Origin: Ideonella paludis
GTDB lineage: Bacteria; Pseudomonadota; Gammaproteobacteria; Burkholderiales; Burkholderiaceae_C
Direction of reading: 5' to 3'
NCBI RefSeq assembly: GCF_018069865.1
Contig: NZ_JAGQDG010000009.1
Coordinates: 62,001 to 126,000 of the forward strand
DNA: 64,000 nucleotides
Shown: positions 18,418 through 26,724 of the stretch, one piece after another
Layout of the letters: the number at the start of each line of letters is the position of its first letter
Position numbering within the stretch: position 1 is the first letter of the stretch
Made by a program: the position numbers and the translations under genes
The notes under the pieces: generated by a model
The model's input: only the letters and a program-made list of their open reading frames with translations
Databases searched by the model: none
What the model was told of the DNA's origin: nothing

Positions 18418-19106
18418 ACCAGGATCTGTCGATTGTTTCCCTCATCATGCATGCCAGCTGGGTCGTCCAGTTGGTCATCGCGGGGCTCTTGCTGATGTCT
18501 TTGGCGAGCTGGGCTGTCATCTTCGGCAAGCTGATTGGGATCTCACGCATTCGGGGCCAAAACGAGAGCTTTGAGCAGGAGTTCTGGTCGGGCAAAAATT
18601 TATCGGACCTCTACAAGACCGCCAGCAACAAGGTCGACTCCGCGCCCATGGAACGGCTGTTCGCCAGCGGCATGCGCGAGTTCTTAAAGCTGCGTGACCG
18701 CCAACTTGATGCCGGCTCCCAACTCGACGGCGCGCGCCGTGCCATGCGGGCCAGCCTGCAGCGCGAGCTCGACACCATGGAAGGCAATATTGGCTTCTTG
18801 GCCTCTGTCGGCTCGGTCAGTCCCTATGTGGGCCTGTTCGGCACGGTCTGGGGGATCATGCATGCCTTTGTGGGCCTCTCCAACTTGCAGCAGGTCACCT
18901 TGTCGACCGTGGCCCCCGGCATTGCAGAAGCCTTGGTGGCCACAGCCATTGGTCTGTTTGCGGCGATTCCCGCCGTGGTCGCCTACAACCGTTTCTCGCG
19001 TGACATAGACCGCATCGCGATTCAGTTGGAATCCTTCATGGATGAGTTCTCCAACATCTTGCAGCGCAATGTGGGCAATGCCGCCGGCACGGCCCCGATG
19101 CGCTAA
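18414..19106 (+). CDS. tolQ: Tol-Pal system proton channel subunit TolQ
   Basis: A 230-residue inner-membrane protein of the MotA/ExbB/TolQ family with three membrane segments (about 17-38, 135-160, 170-192). The conserved cores are LASVGSVSPYVGLFGTVWGIM and APGIAEALVATAIGLFAAIPAVVAYN. With TolR it forms the proton-driven motor that energises TolA during cell constriction. The start overlaps the ybgC stop. tolR begins 15 nt downstream. Confidence 0.97.
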   Translation: MNQDLSIVSLIMHASWVVQLVIAGLLLMSLASWAVIFGKLIGISRIRGQNESFEQEFWSGKNLSDLYKTASNKVDSAPMERLFASGMREFLKLRDRQLDAGSQLDGARRAMRASLQRELDTMEGNIGFLASVGSVSPYVGLFGTVWGIMHAFVGLSNLQQVTLSTVAPGIAEALVATAIGLFAAIPAVVAYNRFSRDIDRIAIQLESFMDEFSNILQRNVGNAAGTAPMR

Positions 19107-19121
19107 AGCGAGACCCCCAAC

Positions 19122-19547
19122 ATGCCCGCAGTTGCATCCCGAGGTCGAGGCCGCCGGCGCGCGATGAGTGAGATCAATATGGTCCCCTTCATCGATGTGA
19201 TGCTGGTGCTGCTCATCATCTTCATGGTCAGCGCACCGCTGATCACCACCGGCGTCGTAGACCTGCCCTCCATGGGTAAATCCAAGCAGCGTCCGCAAAG
19301 CGTCATCGAGGTCATCATCGGCCCCGATGAGAAGCTCAAGATTCGCGTTGACAAGGCCGAGCCCAGCGCCATCAACGCCGCTCAACTCGCCGCCAAGGTC
19401 AAAGACTCACAAGCGGGAAACGCGGAGGTGCCCGTCATCATTTCAGCCGACAAACAAGTCCGGTATGAGAGCGTTGTCAAAGTCATGGACACCTTGCAGC
19501 GTGCTGGCGTGTTGCGGGTTGGCCTGGCCGTGCGCCAAGGAAGCTGA
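19122..19547 (+). CDS. tolR: Tol-Pal system protein TolR
   Basis: A 141-residue ExbD/TolR protein. A basic N-terminus (RGRGRRRAMSEINMVPFID) is followed by a single membrane helix, VMLVLLIIFMVSAPL, whose leading Asp is the proton-path residue. The periplasmic dimerisation domain follows to the end (VPVIISADKQVRYESVVKVMDTLQRAGV). It partners TolQ and lies between tolQ and tolA with short gaps. Confidence 0.96.
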   Translation: MPAVASRGRGRRRAMSEINMVPFIDVMLVLLIIFMVSAPLITTGVVDLPSMGKSKQRPQSVIEVIIGPDEKLKIRVDKAEPSAINAAQLAAKVKDSQAGNAEVPVIISADKQVRYESVVKVMDTLQRAGVLRVGLAVRQGS

Positions 19548-19552
19548 GGGCC

Positions 19553-20497
19553 ATGCACCCGGCCTTACGACACTCCGCCATTCCCTTAGACGCTTTGCAC
19601 CCACCGAAAGCGGATGGGACTGGCGCTGGTGTCGCGCTGTCCATCGTGGTCCATATCGGTTTGGTCACTGCGCTCACCCTGGGTGTGCAGTGGCGCAGCC
19701 AGTCGGATGAGGGCGTAGAAGCTGAGTTGTGGGCCAGCGTGCCTCAATTGGCAGCACCGCCGGCTGAAGCGCCGCCACCCCAGCAGCCTGCTGAGGCCCC
19801 TGCTCCGCCACCACCGCAGCCCACCAAGGCCAGCCCACCGCCACCCCCCCCACAGGCCGCGCAGCGCGACGCTGACATTGCGCTGGAGCAGGCCAAGAAG
19901 GCCAAGCTGGAGAAGCAGCGCCAGGCCGAGGCAGAAAAGCGCGCCGAGGCCAAAAAACAAGCTGAACAAGACAAGCTGGAAAAGGCCAAGGAAGACAAAG
20001 CCCGCAAGGACAAGGCCGACAAGGAGCAAGCAGCCAAGGACAAGGCCGAGCAAGACCGCAAGGAGAAGCTCGCCGCCAAAGAAAAGGCCAAAGCCGAGGC
20101 CGCCGCAGAGGCAGCCGAAGAAGCAGCGCGCGAAAAGGCCCGGCAGGCCCATTTGCAGCGCATGAAGGAGCAACTCTCGGGGAGTGGAGGCCCGCAAAGT
20201 ACGGGCACCGCCGCGAAGAGTGCGGGCCCGTCAGCAGGCTACGCTGGACGCATCAAAGCTCGCATTCGACCCAATATCCGGCTGTTGGACCCGATCAGCG
20301 GCAACCCTGAGGCGACCGTGGAGGTCAAGGTCACACCAGACGGCACCATCATCGGACGTCGCCTGATGAAACCCAGCGGTGACAAGGCCTGGGATGAGGC
20401 CGTGCTCAGGGCCATTGATAGAACCGAACGCCTACCCCGCGACACCGATGGGAGTATCCCTCCGGTGTTCGAAATCAAATTCACCCCACAAGACTAG
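19553..20497 (+). CDS. tolA: Cell envelope protein TolA
   Basis: A 314-residue protein. An N-terminal membrane anchor (about 25-43, VALSIVVHIGLVTALTLGV) is followed by a Pro-rich stretch. A long Lys/Ala/Glu helix (about 100-210, repeats of AKEKAKAEAAAEAAEEA type) spans the periplasm, and a TonB-like C-terminal domain (about 225-314: VEVKVTPDGTIIGRRLMKPSGDKAWDEAV) binds outer-membrane partners. It starts 5 nt after tolR. Unusually, tolB and pal do not follow; a terminator hairpin and a convergent gene do. Confidence 0.94.
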   Translation: MHPALRHSAIPLDALHPPKADGTGAGVALSIVVHIGLVTALTLGVQWRSQSDEGVEAELWASVPQLAAPPAEAPPPQQPAEAPAPPPPQPTKASPPPPPPQAAQRDADIALEQAKKAKLEKQRQAEAEKRAEAKKQAEQDKLEKAKEDKARKDKADKEQAAKDKAEQDRKEKLAAKEKAKAEAAAEAAEEAAREKARQAHLQRMKEQLSGSGGPQSTGTAAKSAGPSAGYAGRIKARIRPNIRLLDPISGNPEATVEVKVTPDGTIIGRRLMKPSGDKAWDEAVLRAIDRTERLPRDTDGSIPPVFEIKFTPQD

Positions 20498-20521
20498 GAT
20501 CTGTTGACATACAAATCCTAG

Positions 20522-20557
20522 GCGCCACCCCAGTGCTCACGCACTGGGGGCGTGGCG
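20522..20557. terminator. Bidirectional terminator-like hairpin after tolA
   Basis: The hairpin arms CCCCAGTGC (20528-20536) and GCACTGGGG (20541-20549) enclose TCAC, and the pairing extends outward with mismatches (GCCAC/GTGGC). It lies between the convergent stops of tolA and the next gene. There is no strong T-run on either side, so efficiency is uncertain. Confidence 0.55.
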
Positions 20558-20559
20558 GC

Positions 20560-21057
20560 TCAGGTACGGCTCTTGTAGGTGGCGCGCAGCACGCGCATCA
20601 GTGCCTTTTTGTCCGGGTCTGGTGCGCCGCTGGCCACGCGCTTCTCAATGGCTTTATCCAACGCGCCTTCTAGGCCGTGGCGTGCCGTAGACCAACTCGA
20701 TTGCGCAGGCTTGCCTTCCGGTGAGGTCCAGGACGCCACCACATACAGCACGGCGGATTCCGAAAACTCTTCCCACACGAAACGGATACCCGCGGCGGGT
20801 GTGGAGCTGCGGACATTCGGCTGCCCTTTGGGCGCCCCGCCGCGGCCCTGGCCCACAATCAAGCCTTGGGCTTTGGCTTCTTCCATGGCGGCGCGCAAGG
20901 CTTTGCGCGGGCCACCATACTTATTGACGGAGAAAGACTTGGTTTCCCCAGGCCCTCCGCGGCCGCGGCGAAGTTGGTAGGACACCACCTCCCCCGAGTA
21001 GCGAAGCGCCACCACATGGGCGCGCCCAGGGGTCTTTTGACTCGTGCTCTGGCTCAT
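20560..21057 (-). CDS. Uncharacterised protein with two AP2-like repeats
   Basis: A 165-residue basic, soluble protein of unknown function. Two segments have the same pattern of a beta hairpin followed by a helix: KSFSVNKYGGPRKALRAAMEEA (about 40-61) and QSSWSTARHGLEGALDKAIEKR (about 119-140). This resembles the prokaryotic AP2-type DNA-binding fold ('F/W-S-V/T ... G ... AL..A...R'), which is my inference. The ATG at 21057 has AAGGAAGG upstream. It stands alone between tolA and tRNA-His, with about 225 nt of apparently empty sequence upstream. No signal peptide or membrane segment is visible. Confidence 0.6.
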   Translation of the reverse strand: MSQSTSQKTPGRAHVVALRYSGEVVSYQLRRGRGGPGETKSFSVNKYGGPRKALRAAMEEAKAQGLIVGQGRGGAPKGQPNVRSSTPAAGIRFVWEEFSESAVLYVVASWTSPEGKPAQSSWSTARHGLEGALDKAIEKRVASGAPDPDKKALMRVLRATYKSRT

Positions 21058-21228
21058 GAGAACCTTCCTTTACGGTGTTCGACAGCGATTCGGAGAATCT
21101 ACAGCGCGACATCATGGACGTAAGGTTACATGAAGCTTAGAAATACCCCCCAAATGAGTCGCTCAATCATCCTAACGTGTTGCTGACAAGCACAGTTTGA
21201 CGCCAAGGACAAACCCACACCCTGAAAG

Positions 21229-21263
21229 CAAAAAAGCCTGATTTCTGGAGAAATCAGGCTTTT
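21229..21263 (-). terminator. Rho-independent terminator of tRNA-His
   Basis: On the minus strand a 12-bp-class stem (AAGCCTGATTTC / GAAATCAGGCTT) is followed by a run of T residues. It starts about 20 nt after the 3' end of tRNA-His. Confidence 0.88.
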
Positions 21264-21282
21264 GACGCTAACGCGAATTGGG

Positions 21283-21359
21283 TGGGGTGGCTAATGGGAC
21301 TCGAACCCACGACAACCAGAATCACAATCTGGGACTCTACCAACTGAGCTATAGCCACC
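21283..21359 (-). tRNA. tRNA-His (GTG anticodon)
   Basis: The minus strand folds as a full cloverleaf with acceptor GTGGCTA/TAGCCAC, D-arm AGCTCAGTTGGTAGAG, anticodon loop TTGTGAT with GTG, T-arm GGTTCGAGTCC and an encoded CCA. The extra G(-1) typical of tRNA-His is encoded at 21359, opposite C73. It stands alone with its own promoter and terminator. Confidence 0.96.
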
Positions 21360-21369
21360 ACTGGAGAAG

Positions 21370-21405
21370 CAGGCATTATAGCCTGTCTTTTAGACGATTT
21401 TGATC
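21370..21405 (-). promoter_or_regulatory. Promoter of tRNA-His
   Basis: A perfect -10 box TATAAT (minus strand, 21380-21375) lies about 16 nt before the tRNA-His 5' end. The -35 region overlaps the ppiD stop and is AT-rich but not consensus. Confidence 0.6.
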
Positions 21406-23338
21406 AGCCCCCTGCAGAAGGTGCTGATGCAGCGGCTGCGGTGCTGCCGGCCGCTGTGATCTTGACCTTCATGCGGCGCTTGAGCGCCTCATAGTAAGCC
21501 GCCTCTTCCGCCTTGGCCAAAGCCTGCGCGACATAGGGCTTGGCGCGCTCGTTGTCCGGATCGGCGGCTTCACGCGGCACCAGCTTGGTCACCTTAACGA
21601 CCGCATAGCCTTGGTTGCCCAAATCCACGCCCACCACGGCCGGGCCCTTGCTGATGTCGGCCTTCAAAACGGCCTCAATCACCTGGCGCGGCTGGTTCTG
21701 AGCCTGGGTGCGCGAGACCGTCTGCGGCGCAGACAAGACCTCATTGGCATTGGCCTTGACCGCTGCCAAGCGAGCTTCGCCATCCTTGGCGGCAGCCTTG
21801 GTGGCCTGCTCGACCCGGACCCGCTCTTGAACTTGCGCCTTCACTTCCGCCAGGGGCAACACACGCTCGGGCTTGTGCTCCACGATGCGGGCCGACACCA
21901 ACTGGTTAGGCGCAGTCTCAACCGCCTCGGTATTGCGCTTGTTCTTGATGGACTCCGCCGAGAAGATCGCATCCAGCAGCTTTTGCGAGGCCAGGGGGCC
22001 TGCAGCGCCCGGCGTGGGCGACTTACGCACCACGGCCTGCGACTTCACCAGCTTGTACTTGTCGATCACCGGCTGCAGGCTGTCCGACTGCTCATATACC
22101 GTGTTGGTAAAGGCTTCGGCTTCCTTCAGATAGGCTTCCTTCGCCTTCTGTGTGGTCACTTCAGCCACGATCTCCGCCTTCACGGCCTCAAAGGGCTTCA
22201 CATCGCCGCCGCGACGACCGGTCAGGCGGATGATGTGATAGCCGAACTCAGACTCGACCACATTGCTGATCTCATCGACCTTCAAGGCGAACGCGGCATC
22301 CTCGAAAGGCTTGGTCATTGCATTGCGGCCGAAGTAATCCAGGTCACCGCCATTGGGGGCAGAGCCTGGGTCTTGCGAGTTCTTCTTGGCCACCTCAGCG
22401 AAGCTGCCCGGCGCCTTGCGCACTTCCGCCAGCAGTGACTCAGCCTTGGCCTTCGCAGCCGCCTTCTCTTCGGGCTTGGCGTCCTTGTCCGCGGCAATCA
22501 AGATGTGGCTGGCACGACGCTCTTCAGGGGTGGTGTAGCGCCCCGCCTTCTTGTTGTTTTCGTAATAGTCCAGCAGATCCGCATCGTTCAAGGTGACCTG
22601 CTTCTTCAGCACCTCCAAATCCAGCACCGTGTACTCAATGCTGGCTTCCTCGGCCGAACGGAACTCCGCACTGTGAGCCTTGTAGAAGGCCTCAATGTCG
22701 GCGTCGGTGGGCTGCACCTTGGCCATGTAGTCCTGCATATTGAAGCGCTGAATCTGCACCTCTCGACGCTCCAACATCGCATCCAGCGCCGTGCCGGTGA
22801 CCACCGCACCAACGATCTGCGAGCCTGTCACACCTTGCGTCACCTGACGCAAGGTCATGTCACGCCGCACTGCGGCTTCAAAGCTGGCCGGCGTATAGCC
22901 TTGTTGAGCCAACATGTCGCCGTAGGCCTTGGTATCGAACTTGCCATCTGCTCCGCGCAGCTTGGCGAGCTCAGGCATGCGCTGCAGTTCCGCAGCCAGG
23001 CGCTCGTCACTCACCAACAAATGAGACTTGGCAGCCGCCGTGGCCAACACGCGCTCACGCACCAAACCATCCAAAGTGCTGCGCTTCATCTCCGGCGTGT
23101 CGAACATCTTCACGTCAACATTGGGCATCTGTTGACGGATGCGCTCAATCTGCTGGCGATGCGCTGCTTCCAACTCGGATTGCTTGATCTCGCCACCCGC
23201 AATCTCCGCCACTGTCTGATTGGAAGCATCCATGAAGGAGGAATAGCCCTGCACACCGAAAAAGACGAAGGAAGGGAAGATCAGCAGCACCAGAAGGAAC
23301 TGCAACCAACGTTTGTGATCGCGAACAAAATCGAACAT
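21404..23338 (-). CDS. ppiD: Periplasmic folding chaperone PpiD (SurA-N/parvulin)
   Basis: A 644-residue inner-membrane-anchored periplasmic chaperone. The N-terminus has one membrane helix (about 12-31, [16 protein letters not shown]), then a SurA-like N domain. A single parvulin domain lies at about 270-375 ([50 protein letters not shown]). A long C-terminal helical region follows. PpiD sits at the SecYEG exit and assists newly exported proteins. ATG 23338 has AAGG upstream. It is transcribed as a single gene toward tRNA-His. Confidence 0.93.
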   Translation of the reverse strand: MFDFVRDHKRWLQFLLVLLIFPSFVFFGVQGYSSFMDASNQTVAEIAGGEIKQSELEAAHRQQIERIRQQMPNVDVKMFDTPEMKRSTLDGLVRERVLATAAAKSHLLVSDERLAAELQRMPELAKLRGADGKFDTKAYGDMLAQQGYTPASFEAAVRRDMTLRQVTQGVTGSQIVGAVVTGTALDAMLERREVQIQRFNMQDYMAKVQPTDADIEAFYKAHSAEFRSAEEASIEYTVLDLEVLKKQVTLNDADLLDYYENNKKAGRYTTPEERRASHILIAADKDAKPEEKAAAKAKAESLLAEVRKAPGSFAEVAKKNSQDPGSAPNGGDLDYFGRNAMTKPFEDAAFALKVDEISNVVESEFGYHIIRLTGRRGGDVKPFEAVKAEIVAEVTTQKAKEAYLKEAEAFTNTVYEQSDSLQPVIDKYKLVKSQAVVRKSPTPGAAGPLASQKLLDAIFSAESIKNKRNTEAVETAPNQLVSARIVEHKPERVLPLAEVKAQVQERVRVEQATKAAAKDGEARLAAVKANANEVLSAPQTVSRTQAQNQPRQVIEAVLKADISKGPAVVGVDLGNQGYAVVKVTKLVPREAADPDNERAKPYVAQALAKAEEAAYYEALKRRMKVKITAAGSTAAAASAPSAGG

Positions 23339-23826
23339 GTGTCAGCCTTGTAGGGAGGGCAGTCGCGCAAGCGCCAGATGCAACAAAGGCGAACCGGGGT
23401 TCGCCTTGAGGAGGGTCAGTATGCGAGGTTTCGGATTCTAATCAAAGCTTTGATCACTGACCTCAGGAGCGTGGCGGTGACGGGTGCCGAGAGGGCAAAC
23501 CCCAGCACAACTGGGTCAGCGAGTCCGCGCACCGACCTATCACCTTGATCTTTGACTTCTTCAGCCCGTTGGGAGCGCCCAAGCACTGAGCGACTGCGGG
23601 TGCAGACGCTTTCGAGATTGAGATACCGCGAGGTGTATCAGTTTGGCGCATGCACTGACAGGTGTCTCCAGATCGGCCCGTTGAAAGCGGCAAACAGCGC
23701 TGATCAAGGGGTATTTTTGATTCCTTGAGCGTTAGCAGCCTGCCCACACAATCCTTGGGCGGCTGGCTGAGTGCTGGGATGCCCTCGCTCCGCGGGCAGG
23801 TTCAAGCCAGGCCGCAAGGAGTCCTG
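23339..23826. other. 488-nt non-coding region between ppiD and the chemotaxis receptor
   Basis: No credible gene is seen. It holds two near-perfect palindromes: AAGGCGAACC/GGTTCGCCTT (23386-23407) and ATCAAAGCTTTGAT (23441-23454). Both sit in the first 120 nt upstream of ppiD and could be operators or leader hairpins. The rest must contain the receptor promoter, but no clear -35/-10 stands out to me. Confidence 0.5.
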
Positions 23827-25815
23827 ATGATCCCCGCCCTGAATACACTGCGTGCTCGACTGGTGGCCACCACCGGCGCCTTGGTGCTTCTGAGCCTGCT
23901 GACGCTGGTCAGCTACAACCACGTCGCTGCCCGCAGCTCCGCCCTCTCCGACCTGGAGGCCCACACCCGCTCACTGGCTCATTCACATGCGGTCAGTATC
24001 AGTGACTGGGTGGCCTCGAGGCGCGCTGTGGTGCAGTCGTTCACCGGGGCGATGAGCGACGCCGACCCGGTGCCGCGCCTTGCCCAGGCCGAGAAAGCGG
24101 GTGACTTCGACACCACCTATTTCGGCTTTGCCGACAAGCGCATCGCCTTCTCAAAGCCCCAGCAACTGCCCGAGGGCTATGACCCCACCAGTCGTCCCTG
24201 GTACACCCAAGCTGCGGCAGGCCAGGCCGTGGTGCTGACTGAGCCCTACGTCGACGCCAGCACGAAGAAGCTGGTCATCACTTTTGCCACAGCCATTCGT
24301 GAGGGCGGCGCAGTCAAGGCCGTGGCCGCCGGTGATGTGTTCATGGACGGCGTCTCGAAGAACATTGCCTCCATCCGACCGACCCCCTCCAGCTTCGGCT
24401 TCGTCGTGAGCAAAGACGGCAAGGTCATGGTTCATGAGCAAGTGGAACGCGTCCTTAAGCCTGCCACCGACATGTCGGCCGACCTCAACTTGGCCCTGCT
24501 GGCGCAGGCCGGTACTCGTTTGAGCGAGTTCAACATGGCCGGCCGGGAGATGCTGATGACGACGCAGGCCATTGAAGGCACACCGTGGACCTTGGTGGTC
24601 GCACTGGACAAAGCAGAGGCACTGGCCGGCGTGTCGGCCATGCTATGGCAGTCGCTGCTGGGCAGCGCTGCGCTGGCCCTGGTGTCGCTGCTGGCAGTGG
24701 GGGGCCTGCTGGCCTCACGCTTGAAGGGCCTGGCCACCTTGCGCGACGCCATGCGCGAGGTGGCCCAAGGCGATGGCGACCTGACGCGCCGTCTCCAGGC
24801 TGATGGCAGCGATGAGCTCGCCGCCATCGGCCACCACTTCAACCAGTTTGTCGACAAGATCCAGCACACGCTGGTCGAGATCCGTGCCACCAGTGAATCG
24901 GTACGCATCGCCACCGAGGAAATTGCCACCGGCAACCAGGATCTCTCGACCCGTACCGAACACACCGCCTCGAGCCTGCAGGAAACCGCCAGCTCGATGT
25001 CGCAGATGACAGGCCAGGTCGGCCACTCGGCCGAGACTGCTCGGCAGGCCAACCAACTAGCCTCCTCCGCTGCCGATGCAGCGCGCCGCGGTGGCGAAGT
25101 GGTCGACCAAGTGGTGGGCAGCATGGACCAGATCACTCATAGCTCCCGCAAGATCGCCGAAATCATCGGTGTGATTGATGGCATCGCCTTCCAGACCAAT
25201 ATCCTCGCGCTGAACGCAGCCGTAGAGGCCGCCCGCGCTGGAGAGCAGGGCCGAGGCTTTGCCGTGGTGGCCGCAGAGGTGCGCTCATTGGCTCAACGCT
25301 CGGCCACCGCCGCTCGGGAGATCAAGACACTGATCGACACCTCGGTGACCCATGTGGCCACTGGCGCCGAACAGGTCAACCGCACCGGCACGGTGATGCA
25401 CGACATTGTGTCGAGCGTAAGACGAGTGGCCGACATGATCGGCGATATCGCCTCGGCCTCAGAGGAGCAGCGCGATGGCATTGCCCAGGTGAACGTGGCC
25501 GTGGCCCAGTTGGACCAAATGACTCAGCAGAACGCGGCTCTGGTGGAGGAAAGCGCTGCAGCAGCAGCGAGCCTGAAAGATCAGGCCACCCGACTGGCCA
25601 ATGCCGTGGCGGCCTTTCGCATCGGCGAGAGCGGGGGCCCGCAGGGGGCCGCTTCGGGTGCCTCGCGCCTGGCTCGCATGGCACCAATGTTGATGTCCAC
25701 CGTGCCAGGCGCGGTCAGCCGTGACCACACCTCAGCGTCGAAGCCCGCCATCAAAGCAATGCCATCACAGGCGCTCTCGACAGCCAACGCCGACCAGAAC
25801 TGGGAAACCTTCTGA
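23827..25815 (+). CDS. Methyl-accepting chemotaxis protein with Cache sensor and CheR-binding tail
   Basis: A 662-residue chemoreceptor. TM1 is at about residues 10-29. The periplasmic part (about 30-270) looks like a double Cache sensor ([42 protein letters not shown]). TM2 is at about 280-300, then HAMP ([19 protein letters not shown]) and the signalling hairpin with the conserved tip [37 protein letters not shown]. The protein ends in NWETF, the classic pentapeptide that tethers CheR and CheB. ATG 23827 has AAGGAG upstream. The ligand is unknown; Cache domains commonly bind amino or organic acids. No other chemotaxis gene is nearby. Confidence 0.93.
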   Translation: MIPALNTLRARLVATTGALVLLSLLTLVSYNHVAARSSALSDLEAHTRSLAHSHAVSISDWVASRRAVVQSFTGAMSDADPVPRLAQAEKAGDFDTTYFGFADKRIAFSKPQQLPEGYDPTSRPWYTQAAAGQAVVLTEPYVDASTKKLVITFATAIREGGAVKAVAAGDVFMDGVSKNIASIRPTPSSFGFVVSKDGKVMVHEQVERVLKPATDMSADLNLALLAQAGTRLSEFNMAGREMLMTTQAIEGTPWTLVVALDKAEALAGVSAMLWQSLLGSAALALVSLLAVGGLLASRLKGLATLRDAMREVAQGDGDLTRRLQADGSDELAAIGHHFNQFVDKIQHTLVEIRATSESVRIATEEIATGNQDLSTRTEHTASSLQETASSMSQMTGQVGHSAETARQANQLASSAADAARRGGEVVDQVVGSMDQITHSSRKIAEIIGVIDGIAFQTNILALNAAVEAARAGEQGRGFAVVAAEVRSLAQRSATAAREIKTLIDTSVTHVATGAEQVNRTGTVMHDIVSSVRRVADMIGDIASASEEQRDGIAQVNVAVAQLDQMTQQNAALVEESAAAAASLKDQATRLANAVAAFRIGESGGPQGAASGASRLARMAPMLMSTVPGAVSRDHTSASKPAIKAMPSQALSTANADQNWETF

Positions 25816-26161
25816 ACGCCGTAGCCTGCAGCGTCGGCTGCCAGGCAGCCTCAGTCTTGGGCGCCAGCGTCTCGCCTCTCAGGGCTTGATGCGCCGGTCA
25901 AGCTCGGCCTGAGCGACCACAAGCGCAGCAGCGGCCAATTAACGACCCGCCACCCGTTGCGTTCGCAGGGTGTGGTGGTGGCCAATTCAAGCTCCTTCAT
26001 TCCGGTGGAACGAACCGGGATCAAGACGATTGGCACAACTATGGAACTTTGGCGCTACGGCGTCGTTCCAGCGCCCGCAAACGGAAATCGACGGGGAAAT
26101 CGACGGGATCGAACAGACAAAAAAAGTCCCTGAATATCAGGGACTTTCCGTGCAGTAGCAG
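25816..26161. other. 346-nt non-coding region between the chemoreceptor and tRNA-Val
   Basis: No gene is supported. It holds a GGCTGCC/GGCAGCC dyad (25836-25850) after the receptor stop, and two perfect tandem copies of GAAATCGACGGG (26084-26107). It also contains the tRNA-Val terminator (listed separately). The middle part shows nothing I recognise. Confidence 0.5.
26118..26149 (-). terminator. Rho-independent terminator after tRNA-Val
   Basis: On the minus strand AAAGTCCCTGA pairs with TCAGGGACTTT around a 3-4 nt loop and is followed by a T-run. It starts 13 nt after the tRNA-Val CCA end and would end the hupB-tRNA-Val transcript. Confidence 0.88.
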
Positions 26162-26237
26162 TGGTGGGTGCTGAGGGGCTCGAACCCCCGACCTACGCCT
26201 TGTAAGGGCGCCGCTCTACCAACTGAGCTAAGCACCC
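26162..26237 (-). tRNA. tRNA-Val (TAC anticodon)
   Basis: A complete minus-strand cloverleaf: acceptor GGGTGCT/GCACCC region, D-arm TAGCTCAGTTGGTAGAGC, anticodon loop CTTACAA with TAC, T-arm GGGGGTTCGAGCCCC and an encoded CCA. It begins only 9 nt after the hupB stop codon, so it is very likely processed from the same transcript. Confidence 0.96.
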
Positions 26238-26246
26238 ACTGCGCAA

Positions 26247-26519
26247 TCAGTTCAGTGCGTCCTTCAGGCCCTTGCCTGGACGGAACTTAGGCACCTTGGC
26301 CTTTTTGATCTTGATCGCTTCGCCCGTCTTGGGATTGCGGCCTGTACGGGCCGCACGAGTGGCGACGGCAAATGTACCAAAGCCAACGATCGACACGCTG
26401 CCGCCCTTCTTGAGGGTGGTCTTCACGCCGCCGATGATCGCTTCCAGAGCGCGCGCTGCGGCGGCCTTGGAGATGTCGGACTTCTGGGCGATGTGCTCGA
26501 TCAGTTCAGATTTATTCAC
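26247..26519 (-). CDS. hupB: DNA-binding protein HU-beta
   Basis: A 90-residue HU nucleoid protein that bends DNA as a dimer. The sequence shows [25 protein letters not shown] and the DNA-contacting arm [34 protein letters not shown] chose GTG 26519 (VNKSELI) because GAGGGGG lies about 7 nt upstream and it gives the family N-terminus. tRNA-Val follows immediately. A good sigma-70 promoter lies about 110 nt upstream. Confidence 0.96.
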   Translation of the reverse strand: MNKSELIEHIAQKSDISKAAAARALEAIIGGVKTTLKKGGSVSIVGFGTFAVATRAARTGRNPKTGEAIKIKKAKVPKFRPGKGLKDALN

Positions 26520-26628
26520 GAAGGTACCCCCTCTCAAATGACTCAAAAAATCGCGTGGTGGGCGTCAAGGCACTGCCCATGCAGCACCCGATCTGAAAGA
26601 TGGTTCGCCCGGATGGGGCGAAAAAATC

Positions 26629-26657
26629 ATTACAGCCGTCGCACCTGCCGGTGTCAA
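26629..26657 (-). promoter_or_regulatory. Sigma-70 promoter of hupB-tRNA-Val
   Basis: On the minus strand TTGACA (26657-26652) and TGTAAT (26634-26629) are separated by exactly 17 nt. The position, about 110 nt upstream of the hupB start, fits a strong housekeeping promoter for the hupB-tRNA-Val unit. Confidence 0.8.
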
Positions 26658-26724
26658 GCGCGGATGCGGATTCTATGCGCAGTCTGAGCCTGTTCTGCAG
26701 CAGGAAGGCAGGAGATTGTGCGGA

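Noticed and set aside
22505-23353. 282-codon open frame on the plus strand
   Set aside because: Antisense to ppiD. No ribosome site and a composition of frame shadows.
25816-26161. Possible insertion-sequence remnant
   Set aside because: No transposase fragment or terminal inverted repeats could be recognised; only a short tandem repeat, a dyad and a terminator are seen.
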